Below, in pieces: positions 1 to 9,826 of a stretch of DNA of 17,510 bases. The position numbers and the translations under genes are program-made. Source of the DNA: Funneliformis mosseae (taxonomy: Eukaryota; Glomeromycota; Glomeromycetes; Glomerales; Glomeraceae); the NCBI GenBank assembly GCA_910592005.1, contig CAJVPP010001854.1, positions 1 to 17,510 on the forward strand, given 5' to 3'. Under the pieces are notes generated by a model that worked only from the letters and a program-made list of their open reading frames with translations, had not been told where the DNA came from and did no database searches. Each line of letters opens with the position of its first letter. Position 1 is the first letter of the stretch.

Positions 1-136
1 CTAGCGAAATTACGAAATTGCCCGCTATATTCAGCCCGTAGCCAATCAGAATCTTCACCGATCAAACTTAACAAAAAATGACAAAAATGAGAGTTTTTTG
101 TAATAATTTGTTTCCTTCAATAAAAAATTTTAAATT

Positions 137-2635
137 ATGCAAGTAGCTCACGATCTTTCAGATTTCCAGGACGGTAAAGAACGCATTTTAGTTTTAAAAG
201 ATTCGAGCATTCTCGAAAACGAAGGTAACTTTTATTTAGAGAGTTTTTTAACTTTACGAATTCTTACTTATTGCTTTTTTATTACAGAAGAAGGTGATCA
301 GCTGGTTTCTATACAGATTGAAGAACAACAAAGACTCAAAAAGAATTTAGAAAATAAAAAGAAGAAACCTATTTATACTGGTTATGATGACGAAGAATTT
401 AATTTTTGTGGAGGAGAAGTTTCTAAAAAGAATATCTTATCACATTATGATGAGGAAATCGAAGGAAATAAGAGAACTGTATATAACTTTAAATAGTTTA
501 TATAATTTCTTTAATTAATTTAATATCAATTAAAAACTTGATCTAATAATTTTTATAGGGTTTCATGTTGGGTAGTGACGGTACTGTTCAATTAAATGAA
601 GATGAGCGAAGGAATGAAGTAGCGGAGAGATTAAAGTCGAGACCGATTTCTTTGTCTTACGATAGTAATATCATTTATATACTATTCAACAAAATACTAT
701 ATTATAATTAGAGCTTATTCTTTTTTTATTTTATTTTAATTCCATAGAGATGATTGAAGTTAAAGATTATTATACTAGAGAAGAAGCCGAAGTCACTTTC
801 AAGAAACCAAAAGTATGTCATATACCATTTAATTTATTTTTTAAAAGAGAAACCAAAAATTCATTAACCAAAGTTAACATCAGTTTATGCATAATAGACT
901 AAAAAGAAGAAGAAAGTAAGAAAGAAGGTTGCTGATGATGATGAAGAACAAATTATAAATGATCCTAATACAATGGAAATCGATAATTCACCTTCTGTAG
1001 TAGTATCGAACCAAGTTAGAAGACGAGAAAGTTTCAATGATGTTAGCTTTGTCGATGATGATGACCTTCAACAAGCTTTGTCAAGGGCGAGAAAAATGGC
1101 AACAAAAAAAGTTGCAAAGATGAGTGTTGAAGAAATTGCCAGAAATTGTATGTAATTCATCATTATGATTTACTATTCAAAAATTATTATTTATTATTGG
1201 ATCTCTATTTCTAAATAGTGACAGAAATTAAGGAAGAGCCTAATGAAGATGATGAGATGCCTGGCGAAGGATTAGTTATTTCTGACACATCAGAATTTGT
1301 TAGATCGCTTATCGTTGCTCCAACAATAACCAAACCTGTCGAGGCTGAACCAAAACCAGTTCAACCGGTCCAACTAGAGCCGGTAGAGGAAGAGAAAGAA
1401 GATGGTGAAGCTGATGATGTTGAAATGGATGAAGTTGTTGAAGAAGAGAAAAAGGGCGGTTGGAAAGAAGCAGGCAATGTAGAGGATAGTGATATGGCTA
1501 ATATTCAAGATGAACCAAAATTGGTAATTTACATTTACTTGATATATTTATTATCATAATATAGGTATCTAATTATGATAAAATTATATTATCTTTCCTT
1601 TTTTTTTTATTCATATCTATCTAGACCGGTGTAGTTGAAGAAGAGCCTTTGGTTAGTAGTGGGATGGCAGCGACATTGGCCCTTTTACAACAGAAAGGTA
1701 TTTCTCAATCAATTTATTATCTAATTAAATCGTAATATTTCTAATAAATTATTGTCCATCATTATTTTATATTTAGGTTTTTCAATTAAACCAAATGAAG
1801 AACAACTTGAAAAAGAACGTATTCAGAGAGAACGACATATATGGCTTGCCGAACAACGCAAGAAAGATCTAGAAAGACAGAATGAACGAGAGAAAGAAAA
1901 ACAACGGGCAAAGGAGAAAGGATATCGCGGTGGTGGTCGAGATAATGAAACCAGTTATCGAGATCGTGAGCACTTGCGAGAAATGGAAGCAAGATTCAGA
2001 GATTATAAACCAGATATTAATTTGGAATATGTTGATGAGTTTGGTAATCAACTAACACCAAAAGAAGCTTTTCGACAATTGTCTCACAAATTTCATGGAA
2101 AATCTTCAGGAAAAGCCAAGACGGAGAAACGTCTCAAGAAGCTTGAAGAAGAACGTAAGCTAAAAGCCATGAGCAGTATTGATACGCCATTGAATATGGC
2201 AACAGCTTTGCAAGAGAGACAAAAGGCTAGCGGAAGTGCACATGTTGTATTATCTGTTGGTAATCGAGCGTATGTATGGAATTTTATAATCGATTGGTTA
2301 TTAATTAAGATTTCTTACTAATTTTATGTTCTTAATATTTAGGGTGGTTCCTCCAAGCATGGTAAATAACAATGGAAAATCCTCAGGGTCGTCCAAGGCG
2401 TCAGGAACTACTTCAATTAATGGTCCAAGTATTATAACAGTTAATGGTGGATTGACGGGTCAAAGTATGAATGCTCCTGAAAGAGAAAAGGTATAATTTT
2501 TTTTCTTTCTAGGTAATCTTTACCGTCTTGCTCTATAAATAATAACCATATTCTTTGCATTAGGTAACGTTTGGATTGAAGCGAAAGGCTGAACAAGATT
2601 TAGAGAAACCACCCAAGAAATCCAAGGATCAGTAA
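137..2635 (+). CDS. SART1: SART1/Snu66-family U4/U6.U5 tri-snRNP protein, ten exons, N-terminus missing
   Basis: Nuclear splicing factor of the U4/U6.U5 tri-snRNP. My exon model is 137-224, 288-478, 559-664, 748-812, 898-1147, 1219-1523, 1625-1697, 1777-2269, 2343-2490 and 2564-2635. All junctions are GT-AG and stay in phase, giving 596 residues. Family landmarks in order are a VAHDL-type opening, YDEEIEG near residue 85, VTFKKPK followed by a lysine-rich run (144-160), SEFVRSL (258-264), SSGMAATLALLQQKG near 345-360, a charged coiled-coil-like stretch (370-430), then the most conserved block YKPDINLEYVDE / LTPKEAFRQLSHKFHGK / MSSIDTPL (436-498). Human SART1 is about 800 residues. The missing part corresponds to the RS-rich region and the Hub1-binding HIND motif. 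The ATG at 137 is simply the first in frame; TATGCAAG at 135-142 could instead be an acceptor from an upstream exon. Identity is certain; the 5' end is not. Confidence 0.95.
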
Positions 2636-3753
2636 TTTGATTATGATTAAATTTTTCATAATCTATTATTAAAGCAAGGGAAGAAGTAAAATATCAAGTT
2701 TCTCTTTTTATATTAAAAAATTTTCAGGAATGTTAATGTACCCATAATAATAAAGTAAAATAAACAAAAACAATTGTACAATATTGAGAATAAAAAATAT
2801 GAGTAGAGGTTGGGTTTTAAATTTGGGCATTCGGTTGTAATAATAACCCGAAAAACCGAATTGCGATAAGTTTGTAATGCAATATAATATTAATAAAAAT
2901 ATTTTGTCTTTGGTTTTATTAAAAGAAAAATATTTAGATATCTCGAGGAAAAAAAATGATTACAATTTTTCTTTAAAAATAAAACTTGATTCAATATAAT
3001 TTACGTTTTACTAAATATTTCTGAAGTTGCAGAATGAATAAATATTTGATGAGATAAAATATAAAGCTTGCTTTTGTTTACATCGCACCTCTTAAAGGAT
3101 CTTCTGTAGTTCTATAAAAAAAAAATTTAGCAAATTCATAATTGCACCACATAAAAATAGAATCGTCGTCGAAATAAATTCGAAAAATACAAAATAATTT
3201 ATTAATTTATTTTTTTTAAAAATAAAAAAATTACGAGTTTGATTTTAATGCATAATGTGATCAGATACTTGGTAAAACTTGGATTACAAAATAGACAGAA
3301 TGATTAAATGTAACGCGTTATTTTTTTTTATATTATTAGCGAAGAGAGAAGAGAGTATCGTAACTTGGTTTACTAAATAATTATATAATTATAAATTTTC
3401 TTTTACATCAATATTAAAAAAATATACAAAGAACATTCTCATTAATTAATTTAAATCACAATATGCTAATATGCTTGCACTTAAGCTGTTTACGGTGATT
3501 GTAGCGGCCCAACCACTTTTATAAGAAAAAGATAATTTAATAAAAAAAATTATGCAAATTGAAAGAAAGAACATACCTAAAAAAAAGAAATAATTATTTT
3601 ATAAAATGAAAATAAAATAAAAAAAAAAAAAAAACAACACGTATCTAAGTGCCGGGTTACTTCCTTGAAAAAAAAAAAAAAAATGATTTTTATAATGATA
3701 AATTTTATTTCACGTGACAAAATAATATTAAAGTATCGTTTCCAATGCATTTC
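2636..3753. other. AT-rich intergenic stretch after SART1
   Basis: I see no gene here. The start is the SART1 3' UTR. A small hairpin with arms ATTCGGTT (2829-2836) and AACCGAAT (2854-2861) follows. At 3640-3655 there is a word built on GTGCCGGGTTAC, related to ACCGGGTGCCGGGTCA at 4155-4170, which suggests a dispersed repeat. At 3575-3578 the minus strand reads TTTAG followed directly by GTATGT. The rest is homopolymer-rich AT sequence. Confidence 0.5.
2749..2754 (+). promoter_or_regulatory. Candidate polyadenylation signal of the SART1 gene
   Basis: AATAAA lies 114 nt after the SART1 stop codon in a short AT-rich 3' region. In such AT-rich DNA the hexamer occurs often by chance, so position is the main support. 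Confidence 0.4.
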
Positions 3754-4015
3754 TTAATTTCTGGAAGATAGAGTGTTTATTGATGATTTCATTAATAAAG
3801 CAAATGCATTTCTCAAAGGTCGTTCTTCATTAGGATTGTCGTTTAATTCGATAATTTTAATCTCTACAAAAATGCCATATATTTTCGATGCTTCATAAAT
3901 TTTACATTTTTTTCCACATTTTCTTTGTTACCAAATTTCATATTTCCAAAATATACTTCAAATTAACGTTCCACAACTCCGGTTCAAGTGTATCAATAGC
4001 AAATGTTGCAAAAAA
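3754..4015 (-). pseudogene. Decayed protein-coding fragment, family unknown
   Basis: Read on the minus strand, this stretch gives coding-like peptides that jump between frames. First comes IDTLEPELWNVNLKYILEI from about 3994 down to a stop. Then comes a run containing IYGIFVEIKIIELNDNPNEE and continuing through RPLRNAFALLMKSS to the stop at 3754-3756. The hydrophilic, varied composition is unlike translated AT-rich junk, and the frame changes and stops suggest an old disabled gene or repeat. I do not recognise the family. It could also be the exons of a gene whose introns I cannot place. Confidence 0.35.
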
Positions 4016-4205
4016 AATCTTCGATAGTTATCTTTTCTTTTATAGTCAAACAAAATAGAATTTTGTAATTGGCATTTAAATTGAACTTTATAATAAAATT
4101 ACCAGTTAGAGTTCGAATTTTTACTAAATTTATGTTCGATCCATATAAATAAAAACCGGGTGCCGGGTCATTTACAAAAAAAAAGATGGTAAAAAAAAAG
4201 AAAGA

Positions 4206-4536
4206 AAATCTTACCTATGTGATTGCGATCCAGACCGAAAGAAATCGCCTAAAAAACTAATCAAAAAAAACAAAAAAAAAAAACAGTTAACGAAATAATA
4301 ATAATAATAACAATAAATAATAAAAATTCGTCTAAAAATAAAAAATCTTACCGCAGCAGATAATACTGACCCTTCGTCCAAAGAACCAATAAAAATTAGA
4401 AATAATTAATTACCAAAAATAAATAAAGAAAAAGAAACCTACATATCATATACTAGAAAAATCAAATCATTTTATTGCTGCAGCCGTATATACCAAGAGC
4501 GAAAAAAAAAACCAACTTACCTGATACCCGCGCCAT
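4206..4536 (-). other. Possible 5' exons of an unrecognised minus-strand transcript
   Basis: Three strong minus-strand donors lie in a row: ATCAG|GTAAGT (junction 4521/4520), TGCG|GTAAGA (near 4350) and ATAG|GTAAGA (near 4212). An ATG at 4534-4536 starts a 16 nt exon. Joining it to TATTATCTGCTGCG (acceptor GGTCAG) and then to the block after TTTTTTAG|GCGATT reads MARVSVLSAA then AISFGLDRNHI in one frame. No convincing downstream exon continues it. The family is unknown. This could be a small-exon gene, a noncoding spliced RNA, or chance. It would be divergent from the DUF7918-like gene and share its upstream region. Confidence 0.2.
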
Positions 4537-4806
4537 CCAATCAGAACTTAAAGAAAAGGGCGCGATCGTAGATTTCTAAGCTAAAAGTAAAAAAAAGATA
4601 ATTCCGATTTGAACCCAAAAGACCGAGAGACAATCAATAAATAAAATAACTCCGACTTTCATATTATCAGAAAGAATCTAATGAATTAATATAAATAATA
4701 TCCGAATAAATTATTATTACGGAGGAACTCCGGAAAATCCTGCCCTAAATTTCCGGCCCACATTAGGATCTGGAAAATTGATATATTACACTAACTCACT
4801 AATTGG

Positions 4807-4815
4807 TATATAAAA
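4807..4815 (+). promoter_or_regulatory. TATA box of the DUF7918-like gene
   Basis: TATATAAAA stands 28-37 nt before the proposed ATG at 4844, a normal spacing for a TATA-driven fungal gene with a very short leader. The stretch upstream (4735-4765) is locally GC-rich, with inverted CCGGAAA / TTTCCGG words. Confidence 0.5.
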
Positions 4816-4843
4816 AGTCTATCTAATAAGCGTTGCTGCGGTG

Positions 4844-6296
4844 ATGCCATTATCCAATTTAACGTCATATGTGAGTGATTACAATTACAGTACATACAAT
4901 TCAACAGTAATTTCACTCTCCATCATTCTTTTTCTAGAATATTGCATTCGTTTATCACTCACAAAAATGATTTATTCTCATTTTTTATTAGAGATATTAA
5001 TAAACGGAAAGCCACTAAAAGAATGTAGTGAACCTATAAATAAAAGATTTGTATGTTGTAAGAGAAAGAAATTCTCGTAACCATTACGTTTATACATATA
5101 TATTTTTTTTAATAGTGTTACTTTTTTTTTTTCACGGAAAAATCCGAAATAAATTGTTCCAATCAATATTTATCTCAGATCACTACGGAACCTTCTTATG
5201 TACTTGACCAAAAAACTGGGCGAAAAATCGAAAGGTTCGTATGTAATTAAAAAAAAAAAAAAGAAAGAAGCCATTCACATGTCTTAGCATCCTTTTGTTA
5301 ATCAAATCCTAATCCTTTCTGAAAAATTAATTGGACTACTACTTTCACCTTCTCTGTAGTGATAAAACATACTACGCTGCGGTTGAAGAACTATGCGCTA
5401 ATTATATTGTACAATTCGGTGCTCCGCATGATATCTTTTCATCATCTTGCACGATTCTTAAGGCAAAGCTATTTGTTGATGGTCAATGGGATCACACTTG
5501 TATGCCACTTCAAAAATCGAGAGTCAAAGGGAGTAAAGATGGATTTTTCGATGAACAACGATGTAAAAATTTGTTTAAATTTGATGTCACAAATTGGATA
5601 GATGATGATTCTAGGGGGGAAGCGCGATTTGTAAGATCAAGATTTGGAGGAATTGGAGCCATCTCCGTTTACTTTTATAAAGCTAAAGATTTGGAGAAAG
5701 TTGAAAGAATAAATAGTAATAGCAAAGATAGAATACAAAAAGTGCAAGTTCTTGAATCAACCGGAATTGGAATGGGGATAAAACTTTCTACAGGATTTGA
5801 AAAAAGTCAAAACGTCAAAGTGGCCTCGAACAAAATGTTAAGTAGTTTATCAACAATACCGGTGGCTGTTTTACACATTCATTATCGACCAGAAAGTTGG
5901 CTACGTGCGAGAAATATTCTTTTTGATGACATCCAGATAAAGAGTGAGATTGGTATTGAGTATGAATTCAACAATATCAAGAATGAGAGTGTGATTAAAC
6001 ATGAATTTGGGGATTTTAAGTCTAAAGACAATAATGAAGAGTGTAAGATTTTAATTAAAAGAGATTTCGCAAGTATTGAAGAAAGAAAACAGGAAGGAAA
6101 TAATGATAATGGAGTAAATTCAGACGTGATGAACAAACGATTTAAAGAAGATGCGAAGCCTGAAAAAGATTATTTAAAGAAGTACAAGACATTATCGGTA
6201 GCGAGACATGAAATTGATGTAATATTGCTGAAACAGAGAAGATTGGAACGTGAAAATGGCGTTAAAAATAATATCTTGTTAAAATTAAAGAGATAA
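4844..6296 (+). CDS. DUF7918-like fungal protein of unknown function, four exons, phase conflict at last intron
   Basis: Proposed exons are 4844-4870 (or to 4874), 4994-5050 (or from 4992), 5179-5238 (or to 5234) and 5360-6296. Exon 1 gives MPLSNLTSY, exon 2 ILINGKPLKECSEP, exon 3 a short acidic-polar stretch, and the long exon 4 the body. The opening, with a strand ending in NGKPL, the middle with KLFVDGQWD, and HYRPESWLRARNI in exon 4 fit, from memory, the DUF7918 pattern common in fungi. The last ~110 residues are charged and Lys/Glu-rich and probably disordered. The oddity is that the strong donor at 5239 joined to the only acceptor before the open frame (5359) puts a TGA in frame. The weak donor GTTCGT at 5235 restores the frame. 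Function is unknown. The long exon is secure; the 5' exons are moderately supported. Confidence 0.65.
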
Positions 6297-6755
6297 ATAT
6301 ATATTTTATTCATTTATAATTGAAAATTATCTTATGGTCGTTGTACTTAATATTTAATTATGTCAAATTCTTTACCAAATCACTAACTAATGCAATTCAT
6401 TCAAGAAATAATATTCGAAAACTCAATTTTTAATCGTAAATTTTGGAATCTATTAAAAAGAATAATTTTAAAATTTACAAATTTTGATTTATAAATATTG
6501 ATTTTATTGACTGAATTTATTATTATTATTATTATTATTATAAATGAATGCATTTACAACGAAAGCTCTTTCAATAAAATTAATAACTTTTTTTTAGTTA
6601 TATTTATTTCAAAGGCAATTAATTAATTTAAAAATAAATAAATAAATATATATATATAATTAAATTCTAAATCATAACCAACCAGTTTTTTCAAGAATAG
6701 TATATGATTTCTTATTAAAATCGCTAAAGGAAAAAAAGAAAGACAATAAGGAGTG

Positions 6756-6842
6756 TTAATTTTTATTTTTATTTTTACCAGTTACTGCTTGATCAGCAAA
6801 AATATTTCCCGTTGTTAGACCTGGAATTGTACCGAAACCAAG
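6756..6842 (-). other. Orphan terminal-exon-like fragment
   Basis: On the minus strand an acceptor TTTGTTAG is followed by 28 codons and a stop (6756-6758), reading LGFGTIPGLTTGNIFADQAV and then a Thr/Lys/Asn tail. The peptide is not typical of translated AT junk. No upstream exon in a compatible phase is evident, because the sequence before it lacks a good donor. It may be a relic exon or chance. Confidence 0.2.
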
Positions 6843-7206
6843 CTAACAAACTGAATATCTTAAAATCTAAAGTATCTCGAAGGCCCCTTTCCTAAGAGAA
6901 ATGTAGTTAGTTATCATGATCAAGTAGACTGAACAAACAAAAAATTGATTTTCTTGGTTAGTTCAACCAACGCAAAAAGTAAAAGTAATAAACTTACTAC
7001 TTATAAGGTTAAGCATGCTTTTCAGCATTCTCTTATTTATGATATAAAAAGATATTATTTTCTTATCTTACTTTGCACACCAATAATATCGCATAGGAGA
7101 TAAAATTTAAAACGTATCGTTAATTTAGGAATTTATGGAAATGTATTGTCTTCAATTATAGTAATGATCGTTGAATCATTTTCCTTTGTCCATCTTTGTT
7201 TTACAG

Positions 7207-7307
7207 CCAAATTAAATTCTTATAATGCCGCTGCTAAATCTGAAAAAGAGATAAGATCAAATATTGCATTTAAAAGTTGGTTTATTAGAAAGTTGACAAA
7301 CTTGTAA
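7207..7307 (+). other. Orphan terminal-exon-like fragment
   Basis: After a good acceptor (TTTGTTTTACAG, ending at 7206) about 33 codons stay open to a TAA at 7305-7307, reading KLNSYNAAAKSEKEIRSNIA then FKSWFIRKLTNL. It is amphipathic and charged, as real protein would be. I find no upstream exon or start and do not recognise a family. Confidence 0.2.
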
Positions 7308-7585
7308 ATTTCCAAATTAGCAAAATAAAAAAAAATAACTTTAATTATTAATAAATTCTTGAATTTCAGAAATCCTTTTTATATTATTATAAAATATAAG
7401 GTTAAATAAAATTACATGAATATAATACAAATTTATTAATCATTTAACTTTACAACAAAATTACCCTATATAATTCATATAAAATTTTTACCTAAATATT
7501 ATTAATTTGATTTATTTTCTATTTTATATAATTCACTTATTGATTGAATTTTAATTTTAACATTATATTTAGTTAATAATTACAG

Positions 7586-7642
7586 AACCCGAATTCGGCT
7601 CGACCTGATCATTGTTTGATTCGGATTCGACTCGAATTCTCA
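7586..7642. repeat. CGAGTC/GACTCG-rich repeat block
   Basis: The locally GC-rich sequence has overlapping words such as CCGAATTCGGCTCGAC, GATTCGGATTCGACTCG and GAATTC. The same vocabulary returns at 8058-8215 and 17435-17510, so it belongs to a dispersed repeat family. It lies on one side of the hAT relic. Confidence 0.5.
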
Positions 7643-7758
7643 AGGGTAATATTAATGCCGAAAATAAAAGTGTCATATAAAGTTTATTTTAATTTTAAAA
7701 TTTTATTATCTTTTTTTTTTTTGTAAGCATTAATCTAATTCTTTTTTTTTTTTTTTTT

Positions 7759-8000
7759 TACATCTTTTTCCTCCAGAATTTCAAGCACATACAGGCGAGC
7801 TGTATTAACTTTAGGACCACATCTTTTGGTTGATATCAAATCGGTTCCGCCAGAAAAAACTCGTCTACTGGAACATTTGTTGCTTTATAAAAAAAAAAGT
7901 ATTAGTTAATGTTTAATAATCGATAATTTTTTTTTTTTTTTTTACCTGTAATTGTTCACTCCGCCAATGATTTTCGTTTTCTTGAACTATTGGTAACGTC
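7759..8000 (-). pseudogene. Remnant of a hAT-family transposase (C-terminal dimerisation region)
   Basis: The minus strand from 7875 to 7759 reads CSSRRVFSGGTDLIS and on to TKRCGPKVNTARLYVLEILE. This matches the hAT dimerisation-domain pattern SSxxRxFSxxxxLIxxKRxxLxxxTxxxxxxL known from hobo/Ac/Tam3 transposases. A likely preceding exon at 7946-8000 contains VQENENHWRSEQLQ and ends at the donor CAG|GTAAAA, with a ~70 nt intron between. No DDE catalytic core, BED finger or terminal repeats are seen, so only the tail of the element survives. It sits between two CGAGTC-rich blocks, and long T runs interrupt it. Alternative: a fragment of a domesticated hAT gene. Confidence 0.5.
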
Positions 8001-8057
8001 GATAGATTTACTTATTTAATTATTTGTTACAAATGCGTAAACATAAAACAAAAAAAA

Positions 8058-8215
8058 AGTCTAGCGCCTGTCGAACCGGGTCAAGAAAAAACGTGAACCT
8101 GACCCGGCAGAATTTTTTGAATTAGGACTCATGTTATAAAATGATAGTCCCGACTCGAGAAAAAAATTCGAGTCGGGTCAATCAACCCGGTCCGACTCGA
8201 TCGTTTCGGAGCACT
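8058..8215. repeat. CGAGTC/GACTCG-rich repeat block with perfect hairpin
   Basis: This is a GC-rich block in AT-rich surroundings with repeated ACCCGG, GACTCGA and GGGTCA words. At 8149-8177 a perfect 10 bp inverted repeat, CCCGACTCGA / TCGAGTCGGG, flanks a 9 nt loop made mostly of A. The related word CCGACTCGATCG follows. It is the same family as 7586-7642 and the window end. Confidence 0.55.
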
Positions 8216-8233
8216 AGTATTGATGATATCAAA

Positions 8234-8509
8234 TTATTTAAGGGATAGCAATAAAAGCCTTTTTATTACAATATAGAGTGAGCTAACACGAAAAATAAAT
8301 AATACAAATGATCGGAACGTATTCCGAAAATTTTGATTCAAATAGTTTCGACCTGATACAGTTGAAATCCGCTTGATTTCCTTTTCATATACTTTTGAAA
8401 AGTAAAATTTTGCTGTTTGTTCCGTATGAAAATGGGTTTCAACGTTAATAAAGCATTGAGAGAAATCATAATTTGGAAAATCACGGACTCTGCATGCATC
8501 TTTGGTAAT
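8234..8509 (-). pseudogene. Decayed coding fragment, 91-codon open frame without a start
   Basis: The minus-strand frame is open from just after a TAA at 8510-8512 to a TAA at 8234-8236. It contains FPNYDFSQCFINVETHFH, TAKFYFSKVYEKEIKRIS and VSGRNYLNQNFRNTFRS, which have protein-like composition. The annotatable ATG frame across the same DNA looks less protein-like. There is no start codon, and the last ~25 residues turn hydrophobic and may be beyond the original end. I do not recognise the family. It is probably a transposon or gene-family relic. Confidence 0.3.
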
Positions 8510-8512
8510 TTA

Positions 8513-9475
8513 GTATGAGTCAGTTTTTTAAATTTTAATTCAATCAAGTACTCGTTGAAGTAAAAATGCACCTTTATGACTACATAATATTATATATTGA
8601 GTCCAGATCGATCAAGCGAGTTGGATAGTTGATAACTGCACATCCCTCTTAAAGAGATGCTATTTTATCGTAATTTTGATACATAATTAGGAAAAAAATA
8701 TTCAATTGACGATAAGAATATAGTATTTTTTTGATTATCATAATTACTAATGAGCATAATTCTTTAATCAGAAATTGTATTTCTATATTATAGAATCCTA
8801 GTATTAGTAACATTATCAATTTCGCATCTTGGAAGATGTTCGAATTCATCAATCAACAATGTTTAATGCATGAAGGAGATTCTTTAATAATAGAATTCTC
8901 TGAATAATGGGCTTAGTGGTTTAACACGTGTCATTAAAATACGCAATATCATATACAACGAAGTAAAAAATTATTTTATTTATTCATTCAGTTGTTCAAC
9001 ACGTTTTTGAATTATTGGCACTAATTCTATGAATGATTCCATATTCGACACTCATCACGAAAAATGATTTGCAATTTTTTTATTTGTTGTCACACAAGCA
9101 TGCATTTCTCGGAAAAACTCCAAATTATGCAAGCCTTAGCGTAACGCATGTGTTCAGAAAAGAATGTTTCAGCTTTCCGCGATGATATAAACAATTAAAA
9201 GGCTTTTTAGACACAAATTATTTCCATTAATGGTCAAAGAGGTGAACGCTAAAATTTTATGAATTGGATACTTTTCTACTTTTGTAGAATTACAAAAAAT
9301 GTATAGAATGAAACTGGTCTAACTGACCAAAAAGAGTTGTTTATTTATTTATCGATTATTTTTCATTTAATCTTTTACAAGTCCAACAATTTGATTTTCA
9401 TGAATGTCTAAAAAATAAAATACATAAATTCAATAATACAATTCCAAAATATAAGCATATGTTTTATAAAGAATT
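8513..9475. other. Intergenic stretch with further coding relics
   Basis: There is no intact gene. On the minus strand 9090 to about 9195 reads TFFSEHMRYAKACIIWSFSE before a stop, and a short peptide beginning MESFIELVPIIQKRVEQL lies near 8985-9045. On the plus strand 8819-8907 reads a short open frame with NQQCLMHEGDSLIIEFSE. These short pieces in different frames suggest degraded coding DNA, possibly from the same element as 8234-8509. Confidence 0.25.
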
Positions 9476-9603
9476 TCAAATACCAATCGGTTTACTTTCG
9501 CCAGTTGGGAGAACAGAGTACATTTGATTCGGTTTTGATTCTTGAATAACACCAACGTTTGTATGTTGGTGATTGTTGGGATTTGGATAATATTGAATGC
9601 GGT
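9476..9603 (-). other. Terminal-exon-like fragment with a hydrophilic C-terminal tail
   Basis: After a strong minus-strand acceptor (TTTTTTTTAG, ending at 9604) 42 codons run to a TGA at 9476-9478, reading RIQYYPNPNNHQHTNVG, VIQESKPNQMYSVLPTG and ESKPIGI. An upstream piece at 9666-9687 (WAIVKEV, donor GTATTT at 9665) joins it in phase, but a run of 13 A and a stop lie before it. It resembles the cytoplasmic tail of a membrane protein, which is a guess. No further upstream exons are seen, so this is probably a truncated gene end. Confidence 0.3.
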
Positions 9604-9826
9604 CTAAAAAAAATAATTATTTAATAATTATCATGGTTTTTTTTTTCAAAAAAAAAAAAAAATACCCACTTCCTTTACTATAGCCCATTTTTTTTTTTTT
9701 GGTCAAAACATTAATTTTTTTAAGTATTTATAATGAAAATCTACAATAGTTCTATCTAAATAAAATTGTCAACACCAATCAACAATAATGCAATGACCCC
9801 AATCAAAAAAAAAAAAAAAAAAGAAC

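Larger units (their letters stand above)
6297..7585. other. AT-rich intergenic stretch with microsatellites
   Basis: Apart from two exon-like pieces listed separately there is no gene. It holds a TTA/ATT trinucleotide run near 6518-6541, AAAT/AT runs near 6630-6660, and long A/T-rich tracts around 7320-7570. Confidence 0.5.

Noticed and set aside
78..146. Start of SART1 at the ATGs at 78 or 87
   Set aside because: Both are out of frame with the conserved sequence, and a join needs a 43 nt intron with weak sites. Kept only as a remote possibility.
8338..8852. Minus-strand ATG ORFs at 8338-8571 and 8649-8852
   Set aside because: The first is a less protein-like frame over the relic at 8234-8509. 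The second is low-complexity AT translation.
8908..8930. tRNA-like A box (GGGCTTAGTGG)
   Set aside because: It differs from the TRGYNNARNGG consensus at the first base, no B box (GGTTCGANNCC) follows, and no cloverleaf forms. It is not a tRNA or a convincing SINE.
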